DNA from: CAVYXK01 sp963708245
Lineage (GTDB): Bacteria > Pseudomonadota > Alphaproteobacteria > Acetobacterales > Acetobacteraceae
Length of the DNA: 64,000 nucleotides
NCBI GenBank assembly: GCA_963708245.1
Contig: OY970201.1
Span: 3,658,001-3,722,000, forward strand
Direction: 5' to 3'
Below are positions 43,560-52,918 of this stretch, in pieces. The notes beneath the pieces are model-generated. The model was not told where the DNA came from, searched no databases, and saw nothing but the letters and a program-made list of their open reading frames with translations. The position numbers and the translations under genes were made by a program. Numbering within the stretch: the first letter of the stretch is position 1; the number at the start of each line of letters is the position of its first letter.

Positions 43560-43642
43560 ACACGCTGGGAATGAAACAGGACGCCACTCATCCGTTGGCC
43601 TGCCCTGCAACCGATACCTCTCACACCCACGTTGCGGTGCAC

Positions 43643-43903
43643 ATGCCCGAAACCGCAGCTCCCCCTCCCCTGTCGGCTGGCGCACTGCGGATGCGCCGCT
43701 CACACGAGCGGCGATGGAAGGGCGTGCAGGTTGTGCGGTTCGAGGTCAGAGACTCGGAAGTCAATGCTTTGATAATCCACCAGTTCCTTGCCCCCGAAGA
43801 CCGGGACAACCGACTGGCCATCGCGGGTGCCCTTCGCCGGTTGCTGGATCGGATACCGCCTATAGCTTGGCGCATTGCGGCGCGGCCACCGGGTGCCACG
43901 TGA
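43643..43903 (+). CDS. small island hypothetical protein
   Basis: An 86-residue protein, MPETAAPPPLSAGALRMRRS, then RWKGVQVVRFEVRDSEVNAL, then DRDNRLAIAGALRRLLDRIP. An ATG at 43571 would add 24 residues. It resembles small proteins of alphaproteobacterial islands with a G-V-x-V-x-x-F-E-V-R core. It is downstream of the iteron cluster, in the same direction as the replication genes. Function unknown. Confidence 0.5.
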   Translation: MPETAAPPPLSAGALRMRRSHERRWKGVQVVRFEVRDSEVNALIIHQFLAPEDRDNRLAIAGALRRLLDRIPPIAWRIAARPPGAT

Positions 43904-44195
43904 CGCGCAACAGAGCGGACATGCGAGGAAGAGCCATTATGCGTTGCGAGCCACACCCGAGATTTCCGCACAATACGCGCACGCGCGCGAGGATCAAAAA
44001 TATCGGTGGAACTGCAGAGATCAGTGCTATTGCTTGGTGAAGCAGCCTAGAATCCACCAATGGAATGCGAAAAATCGACGCGATGCGCGCGATGTCCCCA
44101 CACGTCCAGAGTCATAGCGCCCCGTTCCACGTTGCGCGCGTCGCCGGTGGTGATCGCCCAAGGTTAGCCAAGAAATTTAGGCAAAGAGAATCCAC

Positions 44196-44845
44196 ATGCC
44201 CCGCGGTGGCCACAACTGGAAAGGCGGAGGGACCATCGAAGCCAGCCGATCGCTTGACGTGATGCAGCTTGCACGCGCCGGCTATCTCGTCGGCTCTAGA
44301 AGCGGTGGCTGGCAATGGACGTACGGTGACGGTACTAAGGCATGGATCGGCATGAGGGGCGGCAGAGACGCAGTGACCCTCGATTATCGCTTCAGGTCCT
44401 ACGGAGAGGACTGGCAGTCTGTCAGCCAGCGTGTCCCAATCCTCTGGACCCCCTGTCGCTTCGGCGGAGAGCGTCCCTGGTTCGTCTGCGATGTTCGAGC
44501 CAATGAGGTGTATTGCGGCAGACAGGTCGCCAAGCTTTACGGTGCGGGACGGCTGTTTGCGTGCCGGCACTGCTACCGCCTCGGGTATGCGGTCCAACGT
44601 GGCGGGCCGATGGACCGCGCGCATCACCGTCTTGCGCGCTGCACCGCAAACTCAGTGCAGACTACGACGGGCCGGATATGCCTCCTCCACCGAAACCCCG
44701 GTGGATGCGGTGGAAGACGTACACCCAAATCGCGCAGCAGATCGAGGCCGGCCAGGAGCGGCTGGATGTGGTGTTTACGGCGGGTGCGCAACGCATACTT
44801 GCCCGGATCGATGGATCGAGGCCGCGCGGAGGGAAGCGACGATGA
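44196..44845 (+). pseudogene. Cys/His-containing island protein, frameshifted
   Basis: The first frame (MPRGGHNWKGGGTIEASRSL) carries VPILWTPCRFGGERPWFVCD and RLFACRHCYRLGYAVQRGG, a likely zinc-binding Cys set. After AHHRLAR one base is missing and the protein continues in another frame as LHRKLSADYDGPDMPPPPK and MRWKTYTQIAQQIEAGQERL, ending at 44845. The restored product would be about 217 residues. It overlaps the next start by 4 bp, so it was part of an operon. Function unknown. Confidence 0.65.
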
Positions 44846-45654
44846 ACACGATGCCGGAGCCCGCCAAGGTGGCCGTTTGCAGCAACTATGGGGTGACGCG
44901 GTTCAACGCTCTCCGGCACGGCGTGCTGTCGCGCTACACAGTCCTGCCGTGGGAGGACGAGGCCGAATACCGAACCCTGGTTAATGCCCTGGCGGCCGAG
45001 CATGCGCCGGAAGGGCCAACCGAAGAGCATCTTGTGGAAGAACTCGCGGGGATCATCTGGCGCAAGCGTCGGCTTCGGATGGCGGAGGCGGCGGTGTATC
45101 GGGACAAGCTTCGGGAAGACGTGACCGGTTACTCCACGCCAGGACACATTGCTGGGGCGGCCCTACTTCCAGTTACAGGCGCCACCGAACACGAGGCTAA
45201 CATTCCGCACGCGTTGACCGCCACTCCGACTGGCACAACTCGCGAACTGCGGGATGTGAACCGCGATAGGGCAATGACGAGCCGCGCGTGGGACATTCTG
45301 GAAGCTGGCGGCGCCGGTGCCTACGAGCGTGGCCTAGCCGCGCTACGGGACGACACGCGGGCATATTGGCAAGAGTGCTTAACTGACCCGCCTCATGATG
45401 GCCTCACCTACGTGCCAAGCGCCGACGCACTCATGGCCTGGATCGATCGCCACTGGAAGAGTTGGTACGACAAGCCGATTGCCGAGTTGCAGCACCGCGA
45501 CGCGATCCGGGACCAGGCGCTCGGCATGGCGTATATCGCCGACAATTTGGATGTGCCGGCTCGGTATGAGGTCCACCTGGATCGCAAGCTAGAGCGGACG
45601 CTGGCTATGTTGCTACGCCTCAAAGACCTACGGATGGCAACAGTCGCGAGCTGA
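44842..45654 (+). CDS. hypothetical island protein
   Basis: A 270-residue protein from the ATG overlapping the previous stop (ATGA). It reads TRFNALRHGVLSRYTVLPWE, then EHLVEELAGIIWRKRRLRMA. This N-terminal block (N-A-L-R-H-G-V-L-S) is frequent in alphaproteobacterial island proteins near replication and terminase-like genes. The C-terminal half is helical (WIDRHWKSWYDKPIAELQHR, then LDRKLERTLAMLLRLKDLR). No catalytic motif; function unknown. Confidence 0.6.
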   Translation: MNTMPEPAKVAVCSNYGVTRFNALRHGVLSRYTVLPWEDEAEYRTLVNALAAEHAPEGPTEEHLVEELAGIIWRKRRLRMAEAAVYRDKLREDVTGYSTPGHIAGAALLPVTGATEHEANIPHALTATPTGTTRELRDVNRDRAMTSRAWDILEAGGAGAYERGLAALRDDTRAYWQECLTDPPHDGLTYVPSADALMAWIDRHWKSWYDKPIAELQHRDAIRDQALGMAYIADNLDVPARYEVHLDRKLERTLAMLLRLKDLRMATVAS

Positions 45655-45956
45655 TCCGTTTGGCAAAACGGCCGGCCAAGGGTCGCGTTGGACGCGACGG
45701 ATGCCGCGGTGCAGGGCGGAGGACGCCGCCGGCCTGATGCGGCGTTCCGCCCGAGCCACGAACGATTTCCGACCATCAGGTGCGTGTGCGCGCGCGACGA
45801 TCAACAAAATCCGGCCGAAAAAGGGTGGTCTAGACTGGTCAATGTAGTGTCGCGATCGCCAGGGACTGTCAGACCACCACCATTTTGCCAAGTGATTACC
45901 CTCGCTGGCATCGCCGCCGAGCCAAATTAGTAATTGAGTAGCAAACGGAGCGTCAG
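45655..45956. other. intergenic, shared upstream element
   Basis: No gene seen. The last 40 bp (CCAAATTAGTAATTGAGTAG onward) are repeated upstream of the related gene at 47448, suggesting conserved control or an element boundary. Confidence 0.45.
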
Positions 45957-46346
45957 ATGCCCCGAGGCAGCGCACCCGGAGAACGCCGCGGCGAGCGCAG
46001 GTTGCGTGTACAAGAAGGTCTCGCTGCTGCGCGGCACGGCGGCAAGTTGCCCCTCGCCATCATGCTCGCCGTCGCGCGCGGTGGCCCAGAAGCCGACAGG
46101 ATCAGCGATCGGCAATTGCAGGCGGCGATAGCGGCGGCCCCATACATTCATCCAAAGCTGGCCGCGGTGGCGGTTGAGGACGTCACCCCACCCGACCCCG
46201 AGCGTGACGCCAAACGCAGGCAGGTCCGGGACTGGCTTTTCAAGCGGCTCGAAGAGATGGCAAAGCCGGAGCCGCTGGTGATCGAGCAGGAGCAACCGCA
46301 GAGGTCAACTACGTTACCACGCCCGCCCAATGACTGGCCGCAATGA
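45957..46346 (+). CDS. small terminase-like or island hypothetical protein
   Basis: A 129-residue protein: MPRGSAPGERRGERRLRVQE, LAAARHGGKLPLAIMLAVAR, then LQAAIAAAPYIHPKLAAVAV. Compared with the related start at 47448, 36 bases are missing in frame (where that copy has GRQKGTPNKATV). The A-A-P-Y-I-H-P-K-L core is typical of phage/island proteins of terminase-small-subunit style; role unknown. The last part (RDAKRRQVRDWLFKRLEEMA) is a charged helix. Confidence 0.6.
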   Translation: MPRGSAPGERRGERRLRVQEGLAAARHGGKLPLAIMLAVARGGPEADRISDRQLQAAIAAAPYIHPKLAAVAVEDVTPPDPERDAKRRQVRDWLFKRLEEMAKPEPLVIEQEQPQRSTTLPRPPNDWPQ

Positions 46347-46445
46347 CAGTGCGCCCGGAGAGGGTCAGCCCCCTCCCTGGTGCCCTCCGGCCCAGACAGG
46401 TGAATTATGATGACTGGCCACGCGCCTACAGCCTCATTCGCAACC

Positions 46446-46615
46446 CTTTCGGCGGAACTGCCGTCGGCACCGGGAGCAGCCGAGCAAAGCCGATGGCGCG
46501 GGAGCGGACCGGGCGTATCGCCGAGTGCACTATGGGGGGCGAGGGGCGTTTGCTCCCAGCCTACGCTCGCCCGACCCCGTTGCGCGCGTCACTCCGATCC
46601 CCGCTGGTGCGGCAA
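46446..46615 (+). repeat. about 165-bp interspersed repeat, copy 2
   Basis: Same element as 672-840 (inverted there): CTTTCGGCGGAACTGCCGTC to CCCCGCTGGTGCG, with few differences. It lies at the 3' side of the integrase gene at 46664. Confidence 0.8.
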
Positions 46616-46663
46616 GCGTGGATGGCTGACGGCGTTGGAAATCGCCTTCGAAAGCGTCCCGAC

Positions 46664-47290
46664 TCAATCCTGCCAGAATCCCTTGAACCGCCCCGCGTCA
46701 AGCTGTGTGTAGCGGACGGTGTGCTGAATGTTCTTGTGCCCAAGATAGAGTTGGAGTGAGCGCGTATCCTGCCCGTCGTTCGCCAGCTTGTAGCCGCAAG
46801 CGTGGCGCAGCATGTGGGGGTGCACGGGGAAATCGAGACCGGCAGCTTCGCCAAGCCGTGCCACCATCTTGCGAAAGCCGGCTGGCGACATCGGCGCATC
46901 GCGCTCAGACATGAGCACGTAGCGACCATGGGGGCTATCCCGGCGGAGTTGGCGCAGCGCGCGAAGCTCAGTCCCGGTTAGGGGATGCGTGCTTGGCTGG
47001 CCGTTCTTCAACCGCCAGACGTGCAGCAGATGGCCTTTGAAGTCGACCTGATCCCAGGTCAGGGCGCACAACTCCGACACCCGCAGACCGTGCCGATAGG
47101 CCAACAGGACGGCGGTAGCATCGCGCTGTCCCCACCGGTTGCCCTTCGCGGCGTCGATCAGTCGGTCAACCTCGGCCGGGGTCAGGTATTCGCGGGACCG
47201 GGCGGCAGCGTTCGGCCGACGGCGTGGCGGATTAGTGACTGTCCCATTTTCAGTGTTCGGGACGATCAACCGAAGGGCAGCGTGAGGCAT
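46664..47290 (-). CDS. tyrosine recombinase
   Basis: A 208-residue recombinase lacking a separate arm domain. Catalytic residues are present: Arg in AYRHGLRVSELCALTWDQVD, H-x-x-R in HPHMLRHACGYKLAND, His in YLGHKNIQHTVRYTQLD and the Tyr there. Size and RYTQLD ending match short FimB/FimE-like and island recombinases. The gene opposes its neighbours in direction. It may serve this part of the island independently of the integrase at 31219. Confidence 0.82.
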   Translation of the reverse strand: MPHAALRLIVPNTENGTVTNPPRRRPNAAARSREYLTPAEVDRLIDAAKGNRWGQRDATAVLLAYRHGLRVSELCALTWDQVDFKGHLLHVWRLKNGQPSTHPLTGTELRALRQLRRDSPHGRYVLMSERDAPMSPAGFRKMVARLGEAAGLDFPVHPHMLRHACGYKLANDGQDTRSLQLYLGHKNIQHTVRYTQLDAGRFKGFWQD

Positions 47291-47447
47291 AGGATTCCTG
47301 GATCCCGGCTATCGGACTATCCCTATAATAGCCCGAAACGGGACAGTTGGCAATCGAAATTGAAGCTGCAGGTGATGTTCTTGGCCGCGCGCGGCAGTGA
47401 GCGATCACCGAACCAAATTAGCAATTAAGTAGCAAAACGAGTGCCAG

Positions 47448-47597
47448 ATGCCCCGAGGCAGCGCACCCGGAGAACGCCGTGGCGGCCGGCAGAAGGGTAC
47501 ACCGAACAAGGCGACCGTCGAGCGCCGGCTGCGTGTGCAGGAAGGGCCGGTTGCTGCTCAAGAAACGGGCAAGCTGCCCCTCGACATCATGCTTTGA
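47448..47597 (+). pseudogene. truncated paralogue of the 45957 gene
   Basis: Starts MPRGSAPGERRGGRQKGTPN and KATVERRLRVQEGPVAAQET, then stops at LDIML. It keeps the 12 residues missing from the 45957 copy, yet ends before the A-A-P-Y-I-H-P core. The upstream 40 bp are shared with that gene. Confidence 0.65.
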
Positions 47598-47647
47598 TCA
47601 AGATTTTACCTTCCCGCCCGAGGTGATCGACCGGCTGAAGTGGGTAT

Positions 47648-47857
47648 GTGTATCGCCTGGTATCACACTACCGGAAGCGAGCTGCACCGCGGTGGTGCTG
47701 CACGGCCCTGGAATGGGGCTGGGGAGTCGAGAGCGTCGCCGAGAGGCTGATGGCGATCAGTGGCAAGGCGATGGAGATCGGGCCGGGGTATGCGGAGCGG
47801 ACGGCCAAGGCGGCAGCGGAGGGCGTGGCGAGGAAGCGCGCCCGGCTGGCGATATAA
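47648..47857 (+). pseudogene. C-terminal fragment of a replication-type protein
   Basis: Reads TALEWGWGVESVAERLMAIS, then YAERTAKAAAEGVARKRARL. The A-L-E-W-G-W-x-V-E-x-x-A-x-x-L-M pattern is known at the C-termini of phage/plasmid primase-like proteins. The rest of the gene is missing. Confidence 0.45.
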
Positions 47858-47967
47858 AGGCGCTCGGAAGACAAGAGGCCGCCACCAAGGCCGAGCGTGA
47901 CGAGCTACGCTCGCTGATCCCCAACTCTCACCAGTTGGACTGATTACACTTAACAGAAAGCACCCCA

Positions 47968-48606
47968 ATGCCCCTCACAAATGGCGAGCGACAACAGAGG
48001 TGGCGAGATCGGCGCAAGGCCAAGGTCGTAACGCCGCGTTACGTAACGCCGCTCAGTAACGCCGAGCGTCAGCGTCGGTATAGGCAACGACTCAAGGTCG
48101 CCCTGCGCCGCCGTCGCCCCTTGGCGCCACCCGGAAACCAACCACACCAGGATTTGGTGATGACTCCGCCCGACTTGGCCCAGAGGATCGTGGAGCACTT
48201 TGCCCCGAAGGGTACTGTGCTCGATCCATGTCGTGGAGAAGGGAGCTTCTACAACGCCTTGATAATGGCCCCTGGGATAGACGTGCTCGACTGGTGTGAA
48301 CTGGTCGAAGGCCGCGACTTCCTAACACACGAGGGCAACTACGATTTCATAATTTCCAATCCACCTTGGTCCAAGATGCGGCCATTCCTCCAGCACGCCA
48401 TGGCGATCTCGGACAACATCGTTTTCATTGCTACTATGCAACATTTCACTACGAGGGCCCGCTATCGCGATATCCACGCGGCGGGATTCGGGCTGCGGGA
48501 GTTCCTTGTCTGCCCCTGGAATGCTGCCGGCGGTGGGTTCCTGACCGGTGCCTGCCATCTGCAACGGGGTTACACCGGGATACTGACCATGAGCGGCCTT
48601 CCGTAA
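47968..48606 (+). CDS. putative N6-adenine DNA methyltransferase
   Basis: A 212-residue protein. SAM-binding motif I is GTVLDPCRGEGSFYNAL and the catalytic motif IV is YDFIISNPPWSKMRPFLQHA (NPPW, typical of amino-methylating enzymes). The N-terminus has two basic repeats, NGERQQRWRDRRKAK and NAERQRRYRQRLKV, likely DNA-contacting. No target-recognition domain is obvious and no restriction gene adjoins, so it may be an orphan phage-type methylase. It ends with ACHLQRGYTGILTMSGLP. Confidence 0.72.
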   Translation: MPLTNGERQQRWRDRRKAKVVTPRYVTPLSNAERQRRYRQRLKVALRRRRPLAPPGNQPHQDLVMTPPDLAQRIVEHFAPKGTVLDPCRGEGSFYNALIMAPGIDVLDWCELVEGRDFLTHEGNYDFIISNPPWSKMRPFLQHAMAISDNIVFIATMQHFTTRARYRDIHAAGFGLREFLVCPWNAAGGGFLTGACHLQRGYTGILTMSGLP

Positions 48607-48931
48607 AGTAGTTTCATTGCACCCCGCCGTGCCCATCGCGCCTGCCATAGCAGGCCCGCGCCCGCCGCCCCTGGCCCCCCGCACGCATCCCCCAATCCCG
48701 GGCGATGCCAGTGGAAGCTAGGAACTTGCAATGACAACCCGCAGCCGACTAAGGACGCTGCGCGTCCTTCCCAGCCGGTGATAGGGAGTGGCAATGTTGA
48801 CTCAGTCACGGAGCGCCATGAACAATCGGCGCGAACTGCCTCACGCCGCCGCCCCCTGGGTTTCCAAGCTCGCCGCGCCGCTTCCGCCTGCTGTCTCCAA
48901 GGCCGCGTAGAGCCCCGCCAGCGGCCCCTAC
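48607..48931. other. intergenic with a possible 38-codon gene
   Basis: A short frame at 48794-48910 (MLTQSRSAMNNRRELPHAAA) with ATAGGGAGTG upstream might be translated. Nothing else is recognisable. Confidence 0.3.
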
Positions 48932-49120
48932 ATGCCCCTGGCGATGCTGGAGCCGGCTGACTGGCCGGCATGGCTAGGCGAGGTAGAGGCCAACCCGGCA
49001 TCACTGTTGCACCCGGCACCGGACGAGACGCTGCGCAGCTGGCCGGTGGATCGGCGCGTGGGCAGCCCGCGGAACAACGGGCCGGAGTTGCTAGAGCCGA
49101 TCGCTCTGCCCGGCCAAGCA
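48932..49120 (+). pseudogene. SRAP (YedK-type) C-terminal fragment
   Basis: Reads LEPADWPAWLGEVEANPASL, then PVDRRVGSPRN, nearly the same as the end of the intact SRAP gene at 57868-58518. The catalytic N-terminal part is absent. It is a dispersed partial duplicate. Confidence 0.8.
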
Positions 49121-49730
49121 GGCCCGGAAACCATCAGGCAACCGGCCCCTGCCGCGGCATCCCGTGCGGCTTCACCGCCGGCTTCTTCATCGGCACAAAC
49201 CCCTGATAGCCGAAGATGCTCCACCAGGCGCTCCACCGTGATCTTGGCCATCGCGTCATCGGCATGGTGGACGCGACACCGGCCGTCATTGTGGGGGTGT
49301 CGGGTTGGTTTGCCCCGCGAGCAAGATAGCCGGCAGGCGCAAACAGATACGCCCGCTACGGCACTCGGTTGCAGCCTGACGGCGGGCCTAGGCCACCGGC
49401 TGCTTTTAAAGCGCCGCCCGCAAGTTTTAGTTGCACGCGGATGCGCAATGTGCAACCTCACATTATGTGTCCGGTTTACCCCCCGGACGCAAGCTACCCC
49501 AAACTACGGGGGCGCGCTCGGCCCAGACCCCAACGCGCCCGCCTTTTTTCCGAACCTGCATGGTAGCCCGGCGGGGAGAACGGAGCAGAATTTTCCGCTG
49601 CGTCTTGAGGCGGCAGCGCGGTTTTCAACACGTGCGCCGCCCGCGCACCTTGGGCGACGGCGGGCGCTACGGACGGCGCTGTTCGGCCACTCGGCGCTTC
49701 ATTTCGAGCCAGAGCCGATCGGCGCGTCTG
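49121..49730. other. decayed island DNA, no confident gene
   Basis: Minus-strand traces include MAKITVERLVEHLRLSG near 49200-49250 and SRRADRLWLEMKRRVAEQRR near 49670-49730; the latter resembles the AADRLWQEL family at 28735. A CCGAACCTGCATGGTAGCC stretch near 49550 also occurs at the end of the SRAP gene. Confidence 0.35.
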
Positions 49731-50018
49731 CTACAGGAAGTACCAAGCGCAGAACACGATTGCCGCCCACAGCGCAATGCCGCCGAGTAGCCCAAACGCG
49801 ATGCCTCTAGCGATGGCCCGGGGATTGTGCTCATCAACCTCGACGCGTGGGTGGGACCCGATTTGATCAGCAATTTCAGCGACAGAGATCGCCTCGGCCG
49901 CTGTAGGATTGCGGAACAGCGCGATCAGGCGCGTATTATTGATTTCCGCCCTCCCCGGGCGGCTACTGTCGGTTGCAGCTTGGGTGCCGGGAACATTCTG
50001 ATCAGGGAAAGAAGGCAT
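49731..50018 (-). CDS. small single-pass membrane protein
   Basis: About 95 residues, MPSFPDQNVPGTQAATDSSR, then EINNTRLIALFRNPTAAEAI, ending in one hydrophobic helix (GIAFGLLGGIALWAAIVFCA). A C-terminal tail-anchor topology is plausible. I do not recognise it. The frame is open and protein-like, but there is no strong ribosome binding site. Confidence 0.4.
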   Translation of the reverse strand: MPSFPDQNVPGTQAATDSSRPGRAEINNTRLIALFRNPTAAEAISVAEIADQIGSHPRVEVDEHNPRAIARGIAFGLLGGIALWAAIVFCAWYFL

Positions 50019-51066
50019 CTCACACGGCGCCACTGGCCTCGTCTGATGCGCACTCGCAAGCTAAGACATACGCAGGGCCCAGAGACAACCCTGAATCGCG
50101 ATCGTGTAACGGAACGCGCGCGCCAGAGCGTGAGCCTTACATGCCTATACTCTGCTGCAACAGCCGATCCGCTGCATGACAGCGCCAAGCCTGCTCGGCG
50201 GCCGAGCGGAAAGGTTTCCGAGCCACCCGCGGGGTTGTGATGCCGAGGCCAGGCAACAAGTGGCGGGGACGCCGGAACGGCGGCGCAGCCGGTGTGTGTT
50301 GGGGGCACCGGCTGCGCCTTGCCTGAAACACGACAGAGGTCTGGAGCCGTGGATCAGGCCGCGAGCACATACGCGCCAAGCGCACCGCGGCGATGTGAGC
50401 GAGTTCACAGGGCGGCTTGCGGCCAGCGTGTGCGGTCTCGGCCCGGATCGAAGCTACCGGAGCCCAGCAGCGGCGCCCGGCCCAGGGCTGGCGTTGGGGC
50501 GAAGATTGCCGCCTGTTGCAGCTGTCAGGTCGTTATAATGCCAACCCATCGCTGTACTCACCTCTGAAACAAAAGCTCACTTTGGCCGGCATTCTCCGTG
50601 CCCCGATTTGAGCCTACTTCACCTTCCGCGTTCTTGGAATGACAGACTCGGCCATCAGAAACGCGGCGTAGCGATCAGCCGGCCATTGTTGCATGCCCCC
50701 GTCGCGTCAGCTGGCCGTCGTTCACCAGGACCGCGGATCAGGCGCCTTGGCGTGCAGCTCGGCCATCTGGCCCGGCATAGCCCGGGTCTGCCATCGCCGC
50801 GGTGATGAGCGCGCAGATCGGCGACTGCCCCTTGAGGGCAACGCGCGTGGCAAGCGCCCTAGAGAAGTCACGTGTGGTGACGCGGCACGTAGATCGCCCG
50901 ACAACTGCCCTATCGGCCGAGCCCGTTCATCTCCGACTGCGGACCCGAGCCGCAGAACCTCCCATCTGGTCGCCGGTAGCCACGCTCGCCGGATGCGATG
51001 CGTTCGCGGTCAACTCGATGCTGTCCTGCACGCCGCAGCGACCGCCACCGCAGAAGCCCGACTGGG
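50019..51066. other. decayed DNA, no confident gene
   Basis: About 1 kb without a supported gene. Minus-strand SAAEQAWRCHAADRLLQQSI near 50140-50200 echoes the AADRLW family, and plus-strand AIAAVMSAQIGDCP near 50790-50830 echoes the zinc-ribbon gene at 28523, so this looks like eroded phage-like sequence. Confidence 0.4.
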
Positions 51067-52080
51067 TCAAGCCGAGACGTAGGGGAGGTCGTTCCATGGA
51101 TGCGCGTAGTCGAGCGTCGGCCGCATTCCCAGTTCGACATTGCCGGACGTTACCCCTGGCCCGATAAGGGCTGAGCTGAGCGGCAGGTTCCAGAAGTCGT
51201 TGTCCTCCACTGTCACGACCGGCAGCGTGTCGAGATTCCACACCGCCGAGACGCCAGCGCCTTTGTCGTTAATGAAAGTGTCGTCTTCGACCAGCAGCGA
51301 GCTATTCGCCCACTTCGGACCGTCGCCGCTGGCGGGTGCCTCATAGAACGCGATGAAGTGCGGGTTCTGACTGTGCAGCCCCTTTTCCAGCACATCGCCG
51401 GTGACGATGTCTTTGCCGCCGTTCGGCAGGTCGATCTGATAGCTGTCGTTGCCGGTATCGCCGTTCGGCGCCGAAGAGCCGTAGATGCGCGAGTCGGTGA
51501 TCGTGTTGTTCTCGGCCCGGCTCTTGATATCATGCCCCACAACCGTGTCGTGGAAGTAGCTATCGGTAATGGTAAGCGATTGGATCAAGCCGACATAGAT
51601 GCCGTGCGTCTGCCCGTTGCCGCTGCCGTTAAACCCGAACTCGCTGTCGCTGATCTTGATACTACCGGTGCCGGTGACGAACGGCGTAGCGAGCAGCCCC
51701 TCCTGATTGTTGTGGAACCAGTCGTCATTCAGCGTCAGATTGCCAGCCTGATAGCGGATGGCGGCGCCGTTGTCGCCGAGGCGCGCCGGGATAGCTACGC
51801 CGCTGATCTGGAAACCGTTGATGGTGACGTTCGGCGCCAGAAGATGCCCAGAGAGGTCGGTGCCGACAGTGAACATCCCTTTGTCGTTCGGCGGCGGCTG
51901 CGTCTCCGTCATGTTCACCATGCCGCCGACCGCTTGCAACGTGATACTGTCGGAGATCACCGCGAAGTTGTTGACATAGTTTCCGGCCTGCACGTCGATC
52001 GTGTCGCCGTTGTGCGAAGCGCCGATGGCGGTGCTGATCGTGGCGAATTCCTTACCCGACCCGACGGTGAGTGTCGTCAT
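51067..52080 (-). CDS. right-handed parallel beta-helix protein
   Basis: A 337-residue protein starting MTTLTVGSGKEFATISTAIG. It shows repeating short strands with Asn/Asp turns (LTLNDDWFHNNQEGLLAT, IKISDSEFGFNGSGNGQTHG, LTITDSYFHDTVVGHDIKSR, NTITDSRIYGSSAPNG), the pattern of pectate-lyase-like beta helices. No classical signal peptide is visible; relatives in this lineage often lack one. Binding or cleavage of polysaccharide is possible, but catalytic residues cannot be assigned. The upstream region has palindromic elements (52138-52211). Confidence 0.75.
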   Translation of the reverse strand: MTTLTVGSGKEFATISTAIGASHNGDTIDVQAGNYVNNFAVISDSITLQAVGGMVNMTETQPPPNDKGMFTVGTDLSGHLLAPNVTINGFQISGVAIPARLGDNGAAIRYQAGNLTLNDDWFHNNQEGLLATPFVTGTGSIKISDSEFGFNGSGNGQTHGIYVGLIQSLTITDSYFHDTVVGHDIKSRAENNTITDSRIYGSSAPNGDTGNDSYQIDLPNGGKDIVTGDVLEKGLHSQNPHFIAFYEAPASGDGPKWANSSLLVEDDTFINDKGAGVSAVWNLDTLPVVTVEDNDFWNLPLSSALIGPGVTSGNVELGMRPTLDYAHPWNDLPYVSA

Positions 52081-52137
52081 CGAGGACTGTCCTTTCCGCT
52101 AAAATCGAAGTATAGCGGGTCTCTTTGCCCCGTCAGG

Positions 52138-52211
52138 ATCAACGCAACGTCAACGCTGCGTTGATCTCATGAAAATCCTACGTGAAATCAACGCTAACGC
52201 AGGCTGCGTTA
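52138..52211. promoter_or_regulatory. two palindromes upstream of the beta-helix gene
   Basis: ATCAACGCA (52138-52146) pairs with TGCGTTGAT (52157-52165), and TAACGCAG (52195-52202) with CTGCGTTA (52204-52211). Related AACGC units recur through the region. They may be operators or a small element. Confidence 0.5.
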
Positions 52212-52276
52212 ACCTCGCGCACAGGGAGCAGCGAGCCCTGATTGAAGGCATGCGCCGATGCAGCGATGGGTGCCCA

Positions 52277-52546
52277 GCGGGGCGAAATTAGCACGGATGT
52301 GTTGGAAGCCTGCCTCTATGACCGGGCCTGCCGCAAAACGACACGACGGCTGCCATCTTCTTGCTTAAGGCGCGCAAGCCGGACCTTTACAATCGCAAAG
52401 TCGTGCTGATCGGCGGAGCGCCGGACGCCGCGCCGATCTCCCTCAGCGTCGAGCGCCCGCAGATCGTCATTCCCGACAACGGCTGGGGCGTGCCGGCGCG
52501 CCAGCCCCGCGGCGGCGCTAGCGGCCAGGTGATCTCGCGGCCCTGA
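52277..52546 (+). pseudogene. terminase-small-subunit-like protein, frameshifted
   Basis: STDVLEACLYDRACRK is followed in another frame by TTAAIFLLKARKPDLYNRKV, then a tail with IVIPDNGWGVP. The A-A-I-F-x-L-K-x-R-x-P-D pattern is common in phage packaging or HTH proteins of this class. The start is lost. Confidence 0.5.
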
Positions 52547-52918
52547 CACATGGAGGTTCTGCAATCTGGCGGTTCTTTGCATCTGAAATTTTCGCGCGGG
52601 GGTAGCCTGGACTGATCCGCGATCCTGGTTCGCGCCGCACCCCCCGGGTGGGGCCTCGCATGAGACATGCACGGGGCGCATTGAACAGCGCCAGTCCAAG
52701 CGCAGGGCGCGTATCTCATTACAATTCCGTGATCGCCCGGGGGCGCCGAGTTGGCTGCCGGGGCTTCACTGCCTGTTGCGGCGGCATCTGGGAAAGACCG
52801 ACTGTCAGGCGCACGCTGCTGCTGGCGGGACGCGCCGTCCCGTTTCATTCGATGTGGTGGATAGTCGACGCGGAGAATCCCCAACCGTTACCCGATTCGC
52901 CTATTGTCTGACGGGCCC
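52547..52918. other. intergenic, no confident gene
   Basis: About 370 bp between the terminase-like remnant and IS701; no recognisable gene. Confidence 0.4.
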
